From: Opitutaceae bacterium
GTDB lineage: Bacteria > Verrucomicrobiota > Verrucomicrobiia > Opitutales > Opitutaceae
DNA: 34,275 nucleotides
Direction: 5' to 3'
NCBI GenBank assembly: GCA_016794725.1
Contig: JAEUGZ010000339.1
Location: forward strand, 1 to 34,275
The translations under genes were made by a program, and so were the position numbers. Each line of letters opens with the position of its first letter. Position 1 is the first letter of the stretch. The notes under the pieces were generated by a model. The model was not told where the DNA came from, did no database searches, and worked only from the letters and a program-made list of their open reading frames with translations. Positions 7,096 to 15,837 of the stretch are shown piece by piece.

Positions 7096-8537
7096 GCTCC
7101 TCCACGTCCCCGCGCGTCACTCCCTCCGCGGGGCCGCTTCCGCCGCCGGCTTCACTCCCCGAGGCGAGCCGCGGTGCGCTCTGGCTGGCGTTTGCCGCCA
7201 TCTACCTCATCTGGGGAAGCACCTACCTGGGCATCCGCGTCGCGATTGAGACCATCCCGCCCTTCGCCATGACCGCCCTGCGGTTTCTCACCGCGGGTCC
7301 GATCCTGCTCGCCATCGTCAAGGCCCAGGGCACGCCCTGGCCGACGTGGGCGCAGGTGCGGCACAACACCGCCGTGGGCATCTTCCTGCTGGTCGGCGGC
7401 AACGGACTGGTCGCGTGGGCGGAACAACATGTCAACTCGGGCATAACCGCGCTGATCATCGGCATCAGTCCGTTGTTCATGGTCCTGATCGAATGGGCCT
7501 GGCCGGGCGGTCGCGGCCCCACCGGACTGACCGTCGCCGGCCTGGTGCTGGGCTTCGTCGGCGTAGCCTGGCTGGTCGCGCCGTGGGAAACGTCCGCAGC
7601 CGGAGGACTGCATCTGGGCGGTGTGGTCGCCATCCTGGGCTCCTGCTTCTGCTGGTGTTTCGGGTCCATCTACAGTCGTCACCTGCGAAGTCCCGCGTCT
7701 CCCCTGATGTCCTCCAGCGTGCAGATGATCGGCGGGGGACTGGGCCTCGCGCTGGTCGCCCTGTGGCACGGTGACTGGTCGCGTTTCGACCTTCATGCCG
7801 TCTCCGCCCGCTCGGCCGGGGCCTTCGCCTACCTCGTGGTGATCGGGTCCCTGGTCGCTTTCTCCACGTTCGTCTGGCTGCTCAAGCACAGCACGCCCGC
7901 GCGGGTCTCCACCTACGCGTTCGTCAATCCAGTTGTTGCCGTGATCCTCGGCTGGTACCTGGCAGAAGAACCGGTGAATGGACGCACCCTTGTCTCGGCC
8001 ACCCTCATCGTGGCGGCCGTCGTGATCATTACGGTGCAGAAGTCCGTTGCGGCGACGCCAGCGCCAACCGCAAGAAAAGCCAGCCCCTCAGGGGGTCAGC
8101 ACACGCTGTATATCTGCAAAGGGAAGTCAACCTATCCCGCAGTCGCGCATAGGCGTCAACTTGAGCGCAATCCGGATGGGAGTCTGTTGGAGATGGGGTC
8201 GCCGACCCCGCGGGGATTGGCATCGCGTGAAGAAATCGAACAACGGAGGCGGGACCTGACGGTCCCGTCGCGGCCTCACCGAGGCCACCTCCAACTGAGA
8301 CGCAGGAGGTTCCCACACTCGGTCCTTAAGTTGACGCGTCCGCGGGAGCGCCCTCCATCGGAAGAGAACCGTGGCTGCCACTGCCGAGCCGGCACCTTTA
8401 CGGCTCAGGTGTGCACCGACGCAAGCCAGCGCCTCAGCACGGCAGCGTCCCGGAGCAGGTCTTCCCGGGTCTCCTCCGGCAGGAACTCAAGGGAGACAAA
8501 ACGGTCGCCGGGGAGATTCGCCAGGTGGCGGAGGTAG
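7092..8537 (+). CDS. EamA/DMT-family (YedA-like) exporter with repeat-derived C-terminal extension
   Basis: The open frame encodes 481 residues. Residues about 28-317 are a normal ten-helix EamA transporter (FAAIYLIWGSTYLGIRVAIE, ALRFLTAGPILL, STYAFVNPVVAVILGWYLAE), probably exporting an amino acid or related metabolite. The family usually ends near VVIITVQK, here about residue 315-320. The frame instead stays open for another 160 residues, running through the palindromic element at 8153-8337 and about 130 bp into the antisense strand of the next gene. The tail is rich in Arg and Ser and looks non-biological. Either the native stop was lost by insertion or a nearby sequence change, or the protein really carries this tail. 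The start ATG overlaps the stop of the DJ-1 gene. Confidence 0.85.
   Translation: MSSSTSPRVTPSAGPLPPPASLPEASRGALWLAFAAIYLIWGSTYLGIRVAIETIPPFAMTALRFLTAGPILLAIVKAQGTPWPTWAQVRHNTAVGIFLLVGGNGLVAWAEQHVNSGITALIIGISPLFMVLIEWAWPGGRGPTGLTVAGLVLGFVGVAWLVAPWETSAAGGLHLGGVVAILGSCFCWCFGSIYSRHLRSPASPLMSSSVQMIGGGLGLALVALWHGDWSRFDLHAVSARSAGAFAYLVVIGSLVAFSTFVWLLKHSTPARVSTYAFVNPVVAVILGWYLAEEPVNGRTLVSATLIVAAVVIITVQKSVAATPAPTARKASPSGGQHTLYICKGKSTYPAVAHRRQLERNPDGSLLEMGSPTPRGLASREEIEQRRRDLTVPSRPHRGHLQLRRRRFPHSVLKLTRPRERPPSEENRGCHCRAGTFTAQVCTDASQRLSTAASRSRSSRVSSGRNSRETKRSPGRFARWRR
8186..8295 (+). repeat. Dispersed 110-bp palindromic element, copy 1 (outer arms 8153-8337)
   Basis: The core runs from GTTGGAGATGG to CCACCTCCAAC. 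Inside are three hairpins: GGGGTC-GCC-GACCCC, GGGACC-TGAC-GGTCCC and GGCCTC-ACC-GAGGCC. Beyond the core, GCGTCAACTTGAG (8153-8165) and CTTAAGTTGACGC (8325-8337) form an outer inverted repeat, giving a total of about 185 bp. This copy is read through by the exporter frame. The same core occurs reversed at 18072 and 25101, and degenerate at 21930. Confidence 0.9.
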
Positions 8538-9178
8538 ACGAGCCAGTCCGACTCTCCCTCCCGCAATGGACGGCGGTCGGCATGGGTCGGCCACCAATGA
8601 AAGGCATGCACGTGGGCGAGCCGTGTCCCGAGCGCGCGCAGGTCCGCCAACCCCTGCTCCGCGGTCGCACCGAGGCGGGGCTGCCAGAACGACTGGAGCG
8701 CCGTCCCTCCCACCTCTGCGAGCAGCCGGAGGGTCGACTCCGCCGTGTCCGTGAGGGTGCCGCCGTGCCACTCGGTCGCCACAGCGATCCCGGCCCCGGC
8801 GGCCAGGTCTGCAACGCGTCGCAAATCCTCAACCACTGTTTGCCGCACCGAGGGCGTGGCCTCGGCGGAACCGATCACTCCGGCCCACACGCGCACCACC
8901 GGCGCCCCCAGGGCGATCGCACTTTCCAGCACGCGGCCAAAAGTCAGTCCGCCTGCCTCGCTAAAACCCGCCCGGTAGTAGCTGCCGTAGGCGGACACCC
9001 GCAAGCCGGCGTCACGCGTGCGCGCCGCCACCTCACGGGCGATGGCCACTTGTCCGTGCGGCACATGCACGTCCCCACCCCACTCGATTCCGGCCAGTCC
9101 GGCCTCGCGCGACCCTGCGACAATTTCCTCCGCACCGAGACGACGGAAGGTGACGGAGAGCAGCCCGGGAAACAGCAT
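8405..9178 (-). CDS. Sugar phosphate isomerase/epimerase-like TIM-barrel protein
   Basis: The protein has 257 residues from ATG 9178; a GTG at 9211 would add 11 residues. It is a xylose-isomerase-like TIM barrel. Metal or substrate-binding acidic and histidine residues occur at strand ends: GIEWGGDVHVPHG, VATEWHGGTLTDT, HVHAFHWWP and SLEFLPEE. The substrate is unknown; the family covers sugar isomerases, epimerases and dehydratase-like enzymes. ATG 9178 is preferred because family members begin close to the GLLSVTFRRL strand. The 3' end overlaps, antisense, the extended C-terminus of the exporter frame by 133 bp, which argues that the exporter tail is abnormal. It may work near the ara operon, but they are separated by a lipoprotein gene. 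Confidence 0.85.
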   Translation of the reverse strand: MLFPGLLSVTFRRLGAEEIVAGSREAGLAGIEWGGDVHVPHGQVAIAREVAARTRDAGLRVSAYGSYYRAGFSEAGGLTFGRVLESAIALGAPVVRVWAGVIGSAEATPSVRQTVVEDLRRVADLAAGAGIAVATEWHGGTLTDTAESTLRLLAEVGGTALQSFWQPRLGATAEQGLADLRALGTRLAHVHAFHWWPTHADRRPLREGESDWLVYLRHLANLPGDRFVSLEFLPEETREDLLRDAAVLRRWLASVHT

Positions 9179-9348
9179 GGCTGCATCGAATCCGTCGCGT
9201 TGGCGCGGCACAACCCCAGAACAGGGTCGTGATGCAAGTCGGCGGCCTGCCCCCGAACCCCCTGCAAGCCGGGCACTTCACCACGGCCCCGCCAAAGAAT
9301 CGGCCTTTGGCGAAACCTGCCCGGCACGCGCCTGTCTATGATGGCATC

Positions 9349-9804
9349 ATGAAATCACCTCTCCAAGTCCCCGTCCTGCTCGCGGTCACCGCCGCCCTCC
9401 TGCTGGCGGGTTGCAGCACCTTCGAAAGCCGTTCGAAGGAAAAGGCCGCTGTCTTCAACTCTTTGGATACATCCACCCAGCAACGTTTGAAGAAGGGCGA
9501 GCTTTCGATCGGCGATACCGCCGACCTGGTCTACATCGCTCTGGGCAATCCCGACGAACGCACGGCGCGAACCACGCCCGACGGCGAAACCATGACCTGG
9601 GTCTACAACGTCTACTGGCAGGAGTATGCCGGCAGCGTGCCCTCCGGCTACCGACGCTTCGTCGTCTACGACAAGGCCTCGAAGCGTTACATCGTCTACT
9701 ATGAACCCGTGCGCACGGACATCTACCAGCAGCGCGTCGACGAACGCATCCGCGTCGAAATGAAGAACGGCCGCGTCTCCGCCGTCGAAGAGACCAAGAC
9801 CTGA
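9349..9804 (+). CDS. Small lipoprotein, BamE/SmpA-like
   Basis: The protein has 151 residues. A type II signal peptide ends in a LLAGC lipobox, with Cys22 as the lipidation site. The mature part contains GELSIGDTADLVYIALGNPDERTA and a following WVYNVYW strand. This matches the G-x-S/T-x-x-x-V-x-x-x-x-G-x-P signature of the BamE/SmpA fold, though the rest is divergent. The protein is probably anchored in the outer membrane; a role in envelope assembly is only suggested. Start ATG 9349 gives an ideal signal peptide, whereas the in-frame upstream extension to 9229 does not. It converges with araD, 37 bp away. No terminator is visible between them. Confidence 0.82.
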   Translation: MKSPLQVPVLLAVTAALLLAGCSTFESRSKEKAAVFNSLDTSTQQRLKKGELSIGDTADLVYIALGNPDERTARTTPDGETMTWVYNVYWQEYAGSVPSGYRRFVVYDKASKRYIVYYEPVRTDIYQQRVDERIRVEMKNGRVSAVEETKT

Positions 9805-9841
9805 CCGGCACGACCCGCCGCACCGCAGCCCGGCCGTCCGC

Positions 9842-10555
9842 TCAGCCGTGGGACGACGCGCCGGGCTGGCCGTAGTAGGCGCCGGCACCGTGCTTGCGTT
9901 TGAAGTGCTTGTCGAGCAGCTCCGGCTCGATCCGGGAGAGGTCCGGCTCAAGCTGGAGCGACATCAGCGCCAGCTGGGCGACACATTCGACCGCAACCGC
10001 CACCTCGACGGCGCGGGCCACGGTGTCGCCCCAGGTGAAGGGGGCGTGCCGGTTGACCAGCACGCCGGGACTATCCAGCGGGTCGATACCGTGGGACTGG
10101 AAACACTCGAGGATGACATTGCCCGTCTCCCACTCGTAGGCGCCACCGATCTCGGCAGGCGTCATCTTCCGGGTCACGGGAACGTCGCCGAAAAAGTAAT
10201 CCGCGTGGGTCGTGCCAAAGATCGGAATCGGCCGGCCGGCCTGGGCAAAGGATGTGGCGTGGGAGGAGTGCGTGTGCACGATTCCGCCCACCGAATTGAA
10301 ACCCAGGTAGAGCCGGCGGTGGGTCGGGGTGTCGGACGACGGTCGCATCGTTCCTTCCACCACCCGGCCCTCCAGATCAACCAGGACCATGTCTTCCGGG
10401 CGCAGCGCCGCGTAGGCCACTCCGCTCGGCTTGATGGCGAAGACACCCCGGGCGCGGTCAAGGGCGCTGGCATTGCCAAAGGTGAGATTGATCAAGCCCT
10501 GCTGCGGCAGGGCCAGGTTGGCCTCGTAGGCCTCGCGCTTGAGTTCGGTGAACAC
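9842..10555 (-). CDS. araD: L-ribulose-5-phosphate 4-epimerase
   Basis: The protein has 237 residues, close to the usual class II aldolase/AraD length. It converts L-ribulose 5-phosphate to D-xylulose 5-phosphate, the last step of L-arabinose catabolism. Zinc ligands His94, His96 (VHTHSSHA) and His170 (VNRHAPFTWG) are present, with Asp75, catalytic Asp119 (TTHADYF) and Tyr228 (GAYYGQ). All are one position from the E. coli enzyme numbering. LTFGNASAL is the substrate phosphate loop. It is the last gene of araB-araA-araD, 32 bp after araA. Confidence 0.96.
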   Translation of the reverse strand: MFTELKREAYEANLALPQQGLINLTFGNASALDRARGVFAIKPSGVAYAALRPEDMVLVDLEGRVVEGTMRPSSDTPTHRRLYLGFNSVGGIVHTHSSHATSFAQAGRPIPIFGTTHADYFFGDVPVTRKMTPAEIGGAYEWETGNVILECFQSHGIDPLDSPGVLVNRHAPFTWGDTVARAVEVAVAVECVAQLALMSLQLEPDLSRIEPELLDKHFKRKHGAGAYYGQPGASSHG

Positions 10556-10587
10556 AGGAAAGGAAGACAGGCACAGGCCCCCACCGG

Positions 10588-12096
10588 TCAGGTCCGAAAA
10601 CCCTGGGCCAGGTGATAGTAGACCTCGTTGTTGCGCAGGTTCTGTTTCAGGTCGGAAAGTCGCGTGGCTGCGTCGATCGTGACCAGTTCAATGCCGGCGA
10701 TCGTGGTGAAGTCCTCGATCATCTCGGTGGTCACACTCGTGCTGTAGCCGGTGTGGTGCGCCCCGCCGGAGAGGATCCATGCGCCGCAGGCGGTCTTGAA
10801 ATCGGGGCGACACTCCCACACCGCGCGGGCCACGGGTAGTTTCGGAAGTTTCGGCGAAACGACGGTGTCGACCTCGTTCACGATCATGCGGAACCGGTTG
10901 CCCAGATCCACGAGCGACGCATTGATGGCGGGTCCGGTGGCGGCATCGAAGACCAGCCGTACCGGGTCCTCCTTGCCGCCGATGCCGAGCGGATGGACCT
11001 CGAGCGAGGGTTTTCCGGCGGCGATGGATGGACAGATCTCCAGCATGTGGGCGCCCAGCACCTGGTGTCCCTTCGGCGACAGGTGGTAGGTGTAGTCCTC
11101 CATGAACGACGTCCCACCCGGCAGGCCCGCCGCCATGACCTTCATGGCGCGCACCAGCCAGGCGGTCTTCCAGTCGCCCTCGCCCGCAAACCCAAAACCC
11201 TCGGCCATGAACCGCTGCGGCGCGAGACCCGGCAGCTGTTTCAGTCCGTGCAAATCCTCGAAGGTGGTCGTGAATCCCTTGTATCCACCCTCCTCGAGAA
11301 AGGCGCGCAGTCCGAGTTCGATCCGGGCACCGTCGCGCACGGATTCGTGTCGCGCCCCGCCCTTCTTCAGGGCCGGCGCGAGCTTGTAGGCCCGTTCGTA
11401 GTCGGCGCAGAGGGAGGAGACGTCCGCGTCGGACACCGCGTTGACCCGGGCGACGACGTCGCCCACGCCATGCGTGTTGACGGCGTACCCGAACCTCATC
11501 TCGGCCGAGACCTTGTCACCGTCGGTGACCGCCACCTGCCGCATGTTGTCACCAATCCGCACCAACCGGGCTCCCTGCGTGTCGTGCCAGGCCCGCGCGG
11601 CGCGCATCCAGGCGCCGATGCGGGCGTGCACCTCCGGATCGGTCCAGTGACCAACCACCACCTTGCGGCCCAGCCGCAGGCGGGTGTGAATGAACCCGGC
11701 CTCGCGGTCGCCGTGGGCCGCCTGGTTCAGGTTCATGAAATCCATGTCGATCGTCGACCACGGCAGATCCCGGTTGAACTGGGTGTGCAGGTGGAGGAAC
11801 GGCTTCTTCAGTGTCGTCAGCCCGCGGATCCACATCTTCGAGGGAGAGAACGTGTGCATCCAGAGGATCAGTCCCGCGCAGGAGGGATCGGAGTTGGCGT
11901 CGATGCAGAGCTGGGCGATCTCGTCGGGCGTGGTCAGCAGCGCCTTGAAGGTCACCTCGAGCGGCAGGGCCTTCGAGGCGGCCAGCCCGGCGGCCACCTC
12001 GCGGGCGTTCGCGGCCACCTGCTTGAGCGGGCCGGGACCGTAGAGGTGCTGTGAACCGCAGACGAACCAGATCGTGGGAGAGGAGAGAAGGTGCAT
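10588..12096 (-). CDS. araA: L-arabinose isomerase
   Basis: The protein has 502 residues, almost exactly the length of characterised AraA proteins. It isomerises L-arabinose to L-ribulose in the cytoplasm using Mn2+. Catalytic and metal-binding residues are at the family positions: Glu306 (GFAGEGDWK), Glu333 ([10 protein letters not shown]), His350 ([11 protein letters not shown]) and the C-terminal histidine pair His447/His448 (GGAHHTGYS). The N-terminal VCGSQHLYG signature is intact. It is the middle gene of the operon, 47 bp after araB and 32 bp before araD. Confidence 0.98.
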   Translation of the reverse strand: MHLLSSPTIWFVCGSQHLYGPGPLKQVAANAREVAAGLAASKALPLEVTFKALLTTPDEIAQLCIDANSDPSCAGLILWMHTFSPSKMWIRGLTTLKKPFLHLHTQFNRDLPWSTIDMDFMNLNQAAHGDREAGFIHTRLRLGRKVVVGHWTDPEVHARIGAWMRAARAWHDTQGARLVRIGDNMRQVAVTDGDKVSAEMRFGYAVNTHGVGDVVARVNAVSDADVSSLCADYERAYKLAPALKKGGARHESVRDGARIELGLRAFLEEGGYKGFTTTFEDLHGLKQLPGLAPQRFMAEGFGFAGEGDWKTAWLVRAMKVMAAGLPGGTSFMEDYTYHLSPKGHQVLGAHMLEICPSIAAGKPSLEVHPLGIGGKEDPVRLVFDAATGPAINASLVDLGNRFRMIVNEVDTVVSPKLPKLPVARAVWECRPDFKTACGAWILSGGAHHTGYSTSVTTEMIEDFTTIAGIELVTIDAATRLSDLKQNLRNNEVYYHLAQGFRT

Positions 12097-12143
12097 GGCA
12101 GGGAGTCGGCTGGGCCCGTGAAGGGGTTGGGAAGGGGAATGGG

Positions 12144-13802
12144 TCAGCGCTGGGCGTCCTTGATCACGAGCAGCTCCTTCATCACTCCGGACAGGTCGGC
12201 GGAGCGCTGCACGCCGCCAAAGCTGTCATAGAGTTTACGATACAGAGCGTAGAGCTGATCGTACACCTTGCGCTGGGCGGCCCGGGGCTTGTAGGCCACC
12301 TTCTTCAGCGACGTCATCCGGCGCTGGGCGGAGGGAAAGTCGGGATGGACCCCGGCGAGCACGGCCGCCGAGATGGCGGCACCGAGGGCGCAGGCCTGGC
12401 TGGAGCCGGCGACAAGCATGGTGCAGCCGGTCACGTCCGCGTAGATCTGCATGAGCAGCGGGTTTTTCTCCGCAATGCCGCCGGCGCAGACCACGCGGTT
12501 GATCGGAACCCCGTACTCACGGATGCGCTCGATGATGGCGCGGGCGCCGAAGGCGGTGCCCTCGATCAAGGCGCGGTAGATCTCGGCCGGGGTGGTGTAG
12601 AGGGTCTGGCCGACCAGCAGACCGGTCAGGAGCTGGTCCACGAGAATGGTGCGGTTCCCGTTGTTCCAGTCGAGCGCCAGCAGGCCACTCTGGCCGGGTT
12701 TGAGCGCGGACGCCTCGGCGGTGAGCTTCGCATGCAGGGAAGGATCCCCGAGCACGCCTTCGACGAACCACTTGAAGATGTCACCCACCGCCGACTGGCC
12801 CGCCTCGATGCCGTAGAATCCGGGAAGGATGGCGCCCTTGACGATGCCGCAGATGCCGGGGATGTCGGGCACCGACTTTTCTGCCGACACCACGCCGCAG
12901 TCGCAGGTCGAGGTGCCAATGACCTTGACCAGGGTGCCCTCGGCGACGCCGCTGCCGATCGCGCCGTAGTGCACGTCCATCTCCCCGATCGCGATGGGGA
13001 TGCCGGCGGGCAGCCCGAGCTTCTTCGCCCAGGCCGGGCAGAGCGCGCCGGCCGACTCGGTGGCGTCATGAGCCTTCTCATACAGCCGGTCGCGCAGTCC
13101 GGCCAGCTGCGGGTCGATGCGCGCGAGGAACTCCTTGTCCGGCAGGCCGCCCCAGTCCTCGGCGTAGAGCGCCTTGTGCCCGGCGCAGCACACCCCGCGC
13201 TTGATCGCGAGCGGATCGGTCACCCCCGCCAGCACGGACGGTATCCAGTCGGCCAGTTCCACCCAGGAATGGGCGGCCCGGAAGACGGCCGGTGCGACGC
13301 GCAGGCAGTGGGTGATCTTCGACCAGAACCACTCCGACGAGTAGGTGTTGCCGCACTTGGCGATGTAGTGGGGCCGGATCTCGGCGGCCAGGCGCGTGAT
13401 CTCCGCCGCCTCGCGATGGCTGGTGTGATCCTTCCACAGCCAGCACTGCGCATTCAGGTTCTTGGCCCACTTGGGGTGCAGCGCCAGGGGAACGTTGCCG
13501 GCATCCACCGGAATCGGACTCGAGCCCGTGGTGTCCACCCCAACCGCCACCACCTGGCCGGCGCTGAAACCCTTGGTCTTCTTCGCCGCCGCCAAGGCAC
13601 CCTTCACGCTCTTCTCCAACCCGTAAAGGTAGTCGCCGGGGTGCTGCCGCGCGAGGTGATGATCGCGTGGATCAAGCAGAACACCTTGATGACCACTAGG
13701 ATAGTCAACCACGCAAGTCCCCAGCTCCGCGCCATCCGCACAGCGGACGACGAGGGCCCGGACCGAGTTAGTGCCGTAATCAATGCCAAGGGTGTAGGAC
13801 AT
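12144..13802 (-). CDS. araB: Ribulokinase
   Basis: The protein has 552 residues and is an FGGY-family kinase phosphorylating L-ribulose. Seen motifs are the N-terminal phosphate loop [27 protein letters not shown], the [15 protein letters not shown] substrate region, [11 protein letters not shown], and the C-terminal nucleotide-binding [19 protein letters not shown]. The start is ATG 13802 ([10 protein letters not shown]). A longer frame to 13985 exists, but its first 61 residues have no family counterpart. The gene has no clear Shine-Dalgarno. It leads the araBAD operon; the 208-bp upstream gap should hold the promoter. No AraC or GntR regulator gene is adjacent, so control must come from elsewhere. 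Confidence 0.96.
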   Translation of the reverse strand: MSYTLGIDYGTNSVRALVVRCADGAELGTCVVDYPSGHQGVLLDPRDHHLARQHPGDYLYGLEKSVKGALAAAKKTKGFSAGQVVAVGVDTTGSSPIPVDAGNVPLALHPKWAKNLNAQCWLWKDHTSHREAAEITRLAAEIRPHYIAKCGNTYSSEWFWSKITHCLRVAPAVFRAAHSWVELADWIPSVLAGVTDPLAIKRGVCCAGHKALYAEDWGGLPDKEFLARIDPQLAGLRDRLYEKAHDATESAGALCPAWAKKLGLPAGIPIAIGEMDVHYGAIGSGVAEGTLVKVIGTSTCDCGVVSAEKSVPDIPGICGIVKGAILPGFYGIEAGQSAVGDIFKWFVEGVLGDPSLHAKLTAEASALKPGQSGLLALDWNNGNRTILVDQLLTGLLVGQTLYTTPAEIYRALIEGTAFGARAIIERIREYGVPINRVVCAGGIAEKNPLLMQIYADVTGCTMLVAGSSQACALGAAISAAVLAGVHPDFPSAQRRMTSLKKVAYKPRAAQRKVYDQLYALYRKLYDSFGGVQRSADLSGVMKELLVIKDAQR

Positions 13803-14010
13803 GGAAAGGAAGGGGATCCCAAGGCAGTCACCGTTTGGCCGCAACCGCGAATCCACCGCACCTTGACCGTCAAATCGGACCGGGGCTCGCGCGAAGCCGC
13901 GAGGGCGAACCCAGGTCGGGCCACCTCGCCTCTCATTCCGGATGCCGCGGGCCCGCAAGATGGGGGTGCGAAACCAGAAAGTCACTTGAACTGAAGTCCG
14001 TTGAACGGTG

Positions 14011-14409
14011 TCAGGACGATCGACCCACCTGATTGATCACCCCTTTCTGGACTGCGATCATCGGGACCATCGACTCGGGTTTCGGACGCAATTTCTTCGG
14101 TGACTTGGCGGAGGCCTCGAACATTTCGAGGATCAACAACTGGAGAAGTATCGGTTGCCGGCTGCACAGGACGATGTTCTTCAACCTCTCTTCCGGTCCC
14201 GCGGACATCCACCGCGGAACATTGTCCAGATCTTGCGCGAGCTCCTTCACCATCGCTTCGAAATCGATCTCGGGCGCATTCGTTCCGCGTGGAACCAGCG
14301 AGAACCAGGCGTGCAAGAGAAAGGTGACCAGAAAACTGTTTTCGCTCTCGGAGAGCAGATCATTGGTCAACTCGCCGACGGAATCTCGCAATGACCCTCT
14401 GCCGGTCAA
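14011..14409 (-). CDS. Small protein of unknown function, TTG start
   Basis: I do not recognise this 132-residue protein. It is mostly helical with hydrophobic faces (NSFLVTFLLHAWFSLVPR, then QPILLQLLILEMFEAS) and a basic Lys/Pro-rich tail. Codon use looks coding, although third-position GC is lower than in its neighbours. No ATG exists between the upstream stop and the conserved-looking part; TTG at 14409 is preceded by GAGG at a good spacing. It lies in the same frame directly after the TGA of the phosphatase gene, 33 bp downstream, so it may be a co-transcribed gene or the detached tail of a once longer protein. Confidence 0.6.
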   Translation of the reverse strand: MTGRGSLRDSVGELTNDLLSESENSFLVTFLLHAWFSLVPRGTNAPEIDFEAMVKELAQDLDNVPRWMSAGPEERLKNIVLCSRQPILLQLLILEMFEASAKSPKKLRPKPESMVPMIAVQKGVINQVGRSS

Positions 14410-14442
14410 TTCCGCCTCGACCCTCGTGGGCCGCGCAGTCTG

Positions 14443-15450
14443 TCAGGTCCGTTCGCGGATCAGGCGCTGCAAGACGGGTCGGACCTGGCGGGCGAGCTGT
14501 TGGTTCGCGTAACCGATCCAAGCCACAGCACTTGTGGTATCGAGCGGGGACCGCAACGGTCGACCGAGGGGGGTCTCCACCAATCCTCCGGCCTCCTGCA
14601 GAATCAACGCGGTGCAGATGTCATACGGGTGGCAGCAAAGCCCGGAATCTCCAATGCCGAGGGCGGCAAACGCCTGGGGTCGGAGATCTCCAACCAGACG
14701 ATCATGGCCAACGATCAACTCGTAGAGCTGCCCACCCGTGGAGATGTACTGGTCGTCGAACACGCGGGCTCCACCGTCCTTGCCAAAGAGTCCCAAGGCA
14801 CGCCAAAGCTCCTCCTCGAGCGAGGCCAGCCAGACTTTGCCTTCGGGGAAAAAGCGGGCGAACGAAGCAAAACCATGTTCAAAGGTGACGGCTTGGGACG
14901 GCCGGACCGTCAGCGCCCGTCGGCGCAGTCCTTCCCCCATCCACGACGATGCGACGACCCCGCGACCGCGAATCGCACTCAGCTGGTCGGAGCGCACCTG
15001 CTTGCTCGTCGGCAACTCCGTCATCACCGCCACCTCAATGTCTCCCAAATGGGTCCGCACCCCTTGCTGCGGCGCGAGGCCGGTGAGGATCCAGGCGCTC
15101 CGCTTGTCATGCATCAGACCGCGCGTGCCATCGATCGGATCGAGGATGCACTTCAGTCGCGTACGGCTCAATGGCAGGCCGCGTGGATACGTCGTTGCCT
15201 CAGCAGGGTCCCCCTCCCCTTCCATGACGAGCTGCACCGGCCACTCTCGCGGCCAGTGTCGCTCGAACCAGTCCTCGATCGCCTTCTCGGAGATCCGGTC
15301 CACCCGATAGATGGTGTCCGCCGTCGTCACCGCCGCGACATCGGCAAATCGCCGCAAGCCCCGCACCCGGGCACGAACCACCGACTCGCGAATATGGTCA
15401 TGAAGTCCGCAAAGCAGACGACGGGCACGGTTCCAGGACGTGGCATTCAT
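14443..15450 (-). CDS. Inositol monophosphatase-family phosphatase
   Basis: The protein has 335 residues and belongs to the FIG superfamily. The metal site DPIDGT is at residues 104-109 (CILDPIDGTRGLMHD), an upstream acidic residue lies in VMEGEGD (about 75-81), and the second signature HPYDICTALILQEAGG is near residue 285. The enzyme should remove a phosphate from an inositol- or nucleotide-like substrate with Mg2+. The length exceeds typical IMPases (about 260) because of insertions between the two signatures, so substrate preference cannot be inferred. The start is ATG 15450. It is followed in frame by the small unknown gene. Confidence 0.86.
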   Translation of the reverse strand: MNATSWNRARRLLCGLHDHIRESVVRARVRGLRRFADVAAVTTADTIYRVDRISEKAIEDWFERHWPREWPVQLVMEGEGDPAEATTYPRGLPLSRTRLKCILDPIDGTRGLMHDKRSAWILTGLAPQQGVRTHLGDIEVAVMTELPTSKQVRSDQLSAIRGRGVVASSWMGEGLRRRALTVRPSQAVTFEHGFASFARFFPEGKVWLASLEEELWRALGLFGKDGGARVFDDQYISTGGQLYELIVGHDRLVGDLRPQAFAALGIGDSGLCCHPYDICTALILQEAGGLVETPLGRPLRSPLDTTSAVAWIGYANQQLARQVRPVLQRLIRERT

Positions 15451-15837
15451 GAGGTTTCAGGCGAAGGGCCCGACCCGCAGGCGGGCGGTCCATGAGAAAG
15501 TTTCCATGCGCTAGAGTTTCGAGCCCAAGTCCGGCGAAAGCCCCGGTCCGATGCAACCGCCGTTCTGAGCCGGGTCTGTGCTGAGGGTAGACCACGAAGG
15601 GACACGAATTCGGAGGGGGTTGGAATCGGAGTTCCACCCAAGTCCGATCCACCCGACCCTGACCTCGTGTTCGATCATTCTCCGTTCTCGTCTTTATTCG
15701 TGTCCATTCGTGGTTCAAATGAATGGTCGCGGCTCAGCCGGCCCACCCGGGTGACCAAAGGACGGCCCATGACGATTCCCGGCCGGCGCGCTTCCCGGCC
15801 TTGCACTTGAACGACCGACCCCCAAGCTGCGCCCTGC
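15451..15837. other. Intergenic region holding an inverted repeat
   Basis: This 387-bp gap lies between the divergent phosphatase and DUF485 genes. It contains the TTCGTGTCC-type inverted repeat described separately and otherwise nothing I can interpret. Short frames here are not convincing. Confidence 0.5.
15591..15714. repeat. MITE-like segment with 20-bp terminal inverted repeats
   Basis: ACCACGAAGGGACACGAATT at 15591-15610 is the inverted match of TATTCGTGTCCATTCGTGGT at 15695-15714, with 18 of 20 positions agreeing. About 84 bp lie between the arms. Part of the arm phrase (TGTCCATTCGT) recurs at 18002-18012. It has no coding potential and may be a small non-autonomous mobile element or a long-range transcript hairpin. 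Confidence 0.6.

Noticed and set aside
12051..13994. A 647-residue plus-strand open frame opposite araB
   Set aside because: It is a shadow of araB/araA; the minus-strand proteins carry complete catalytic motifs and the plus-strand product has none.
13986..14006. TTGAAC direct repeat upstream of araB
   Set aside because: Two 6-mers with a 15-bp period are too short to claim as an operator without comparative data.
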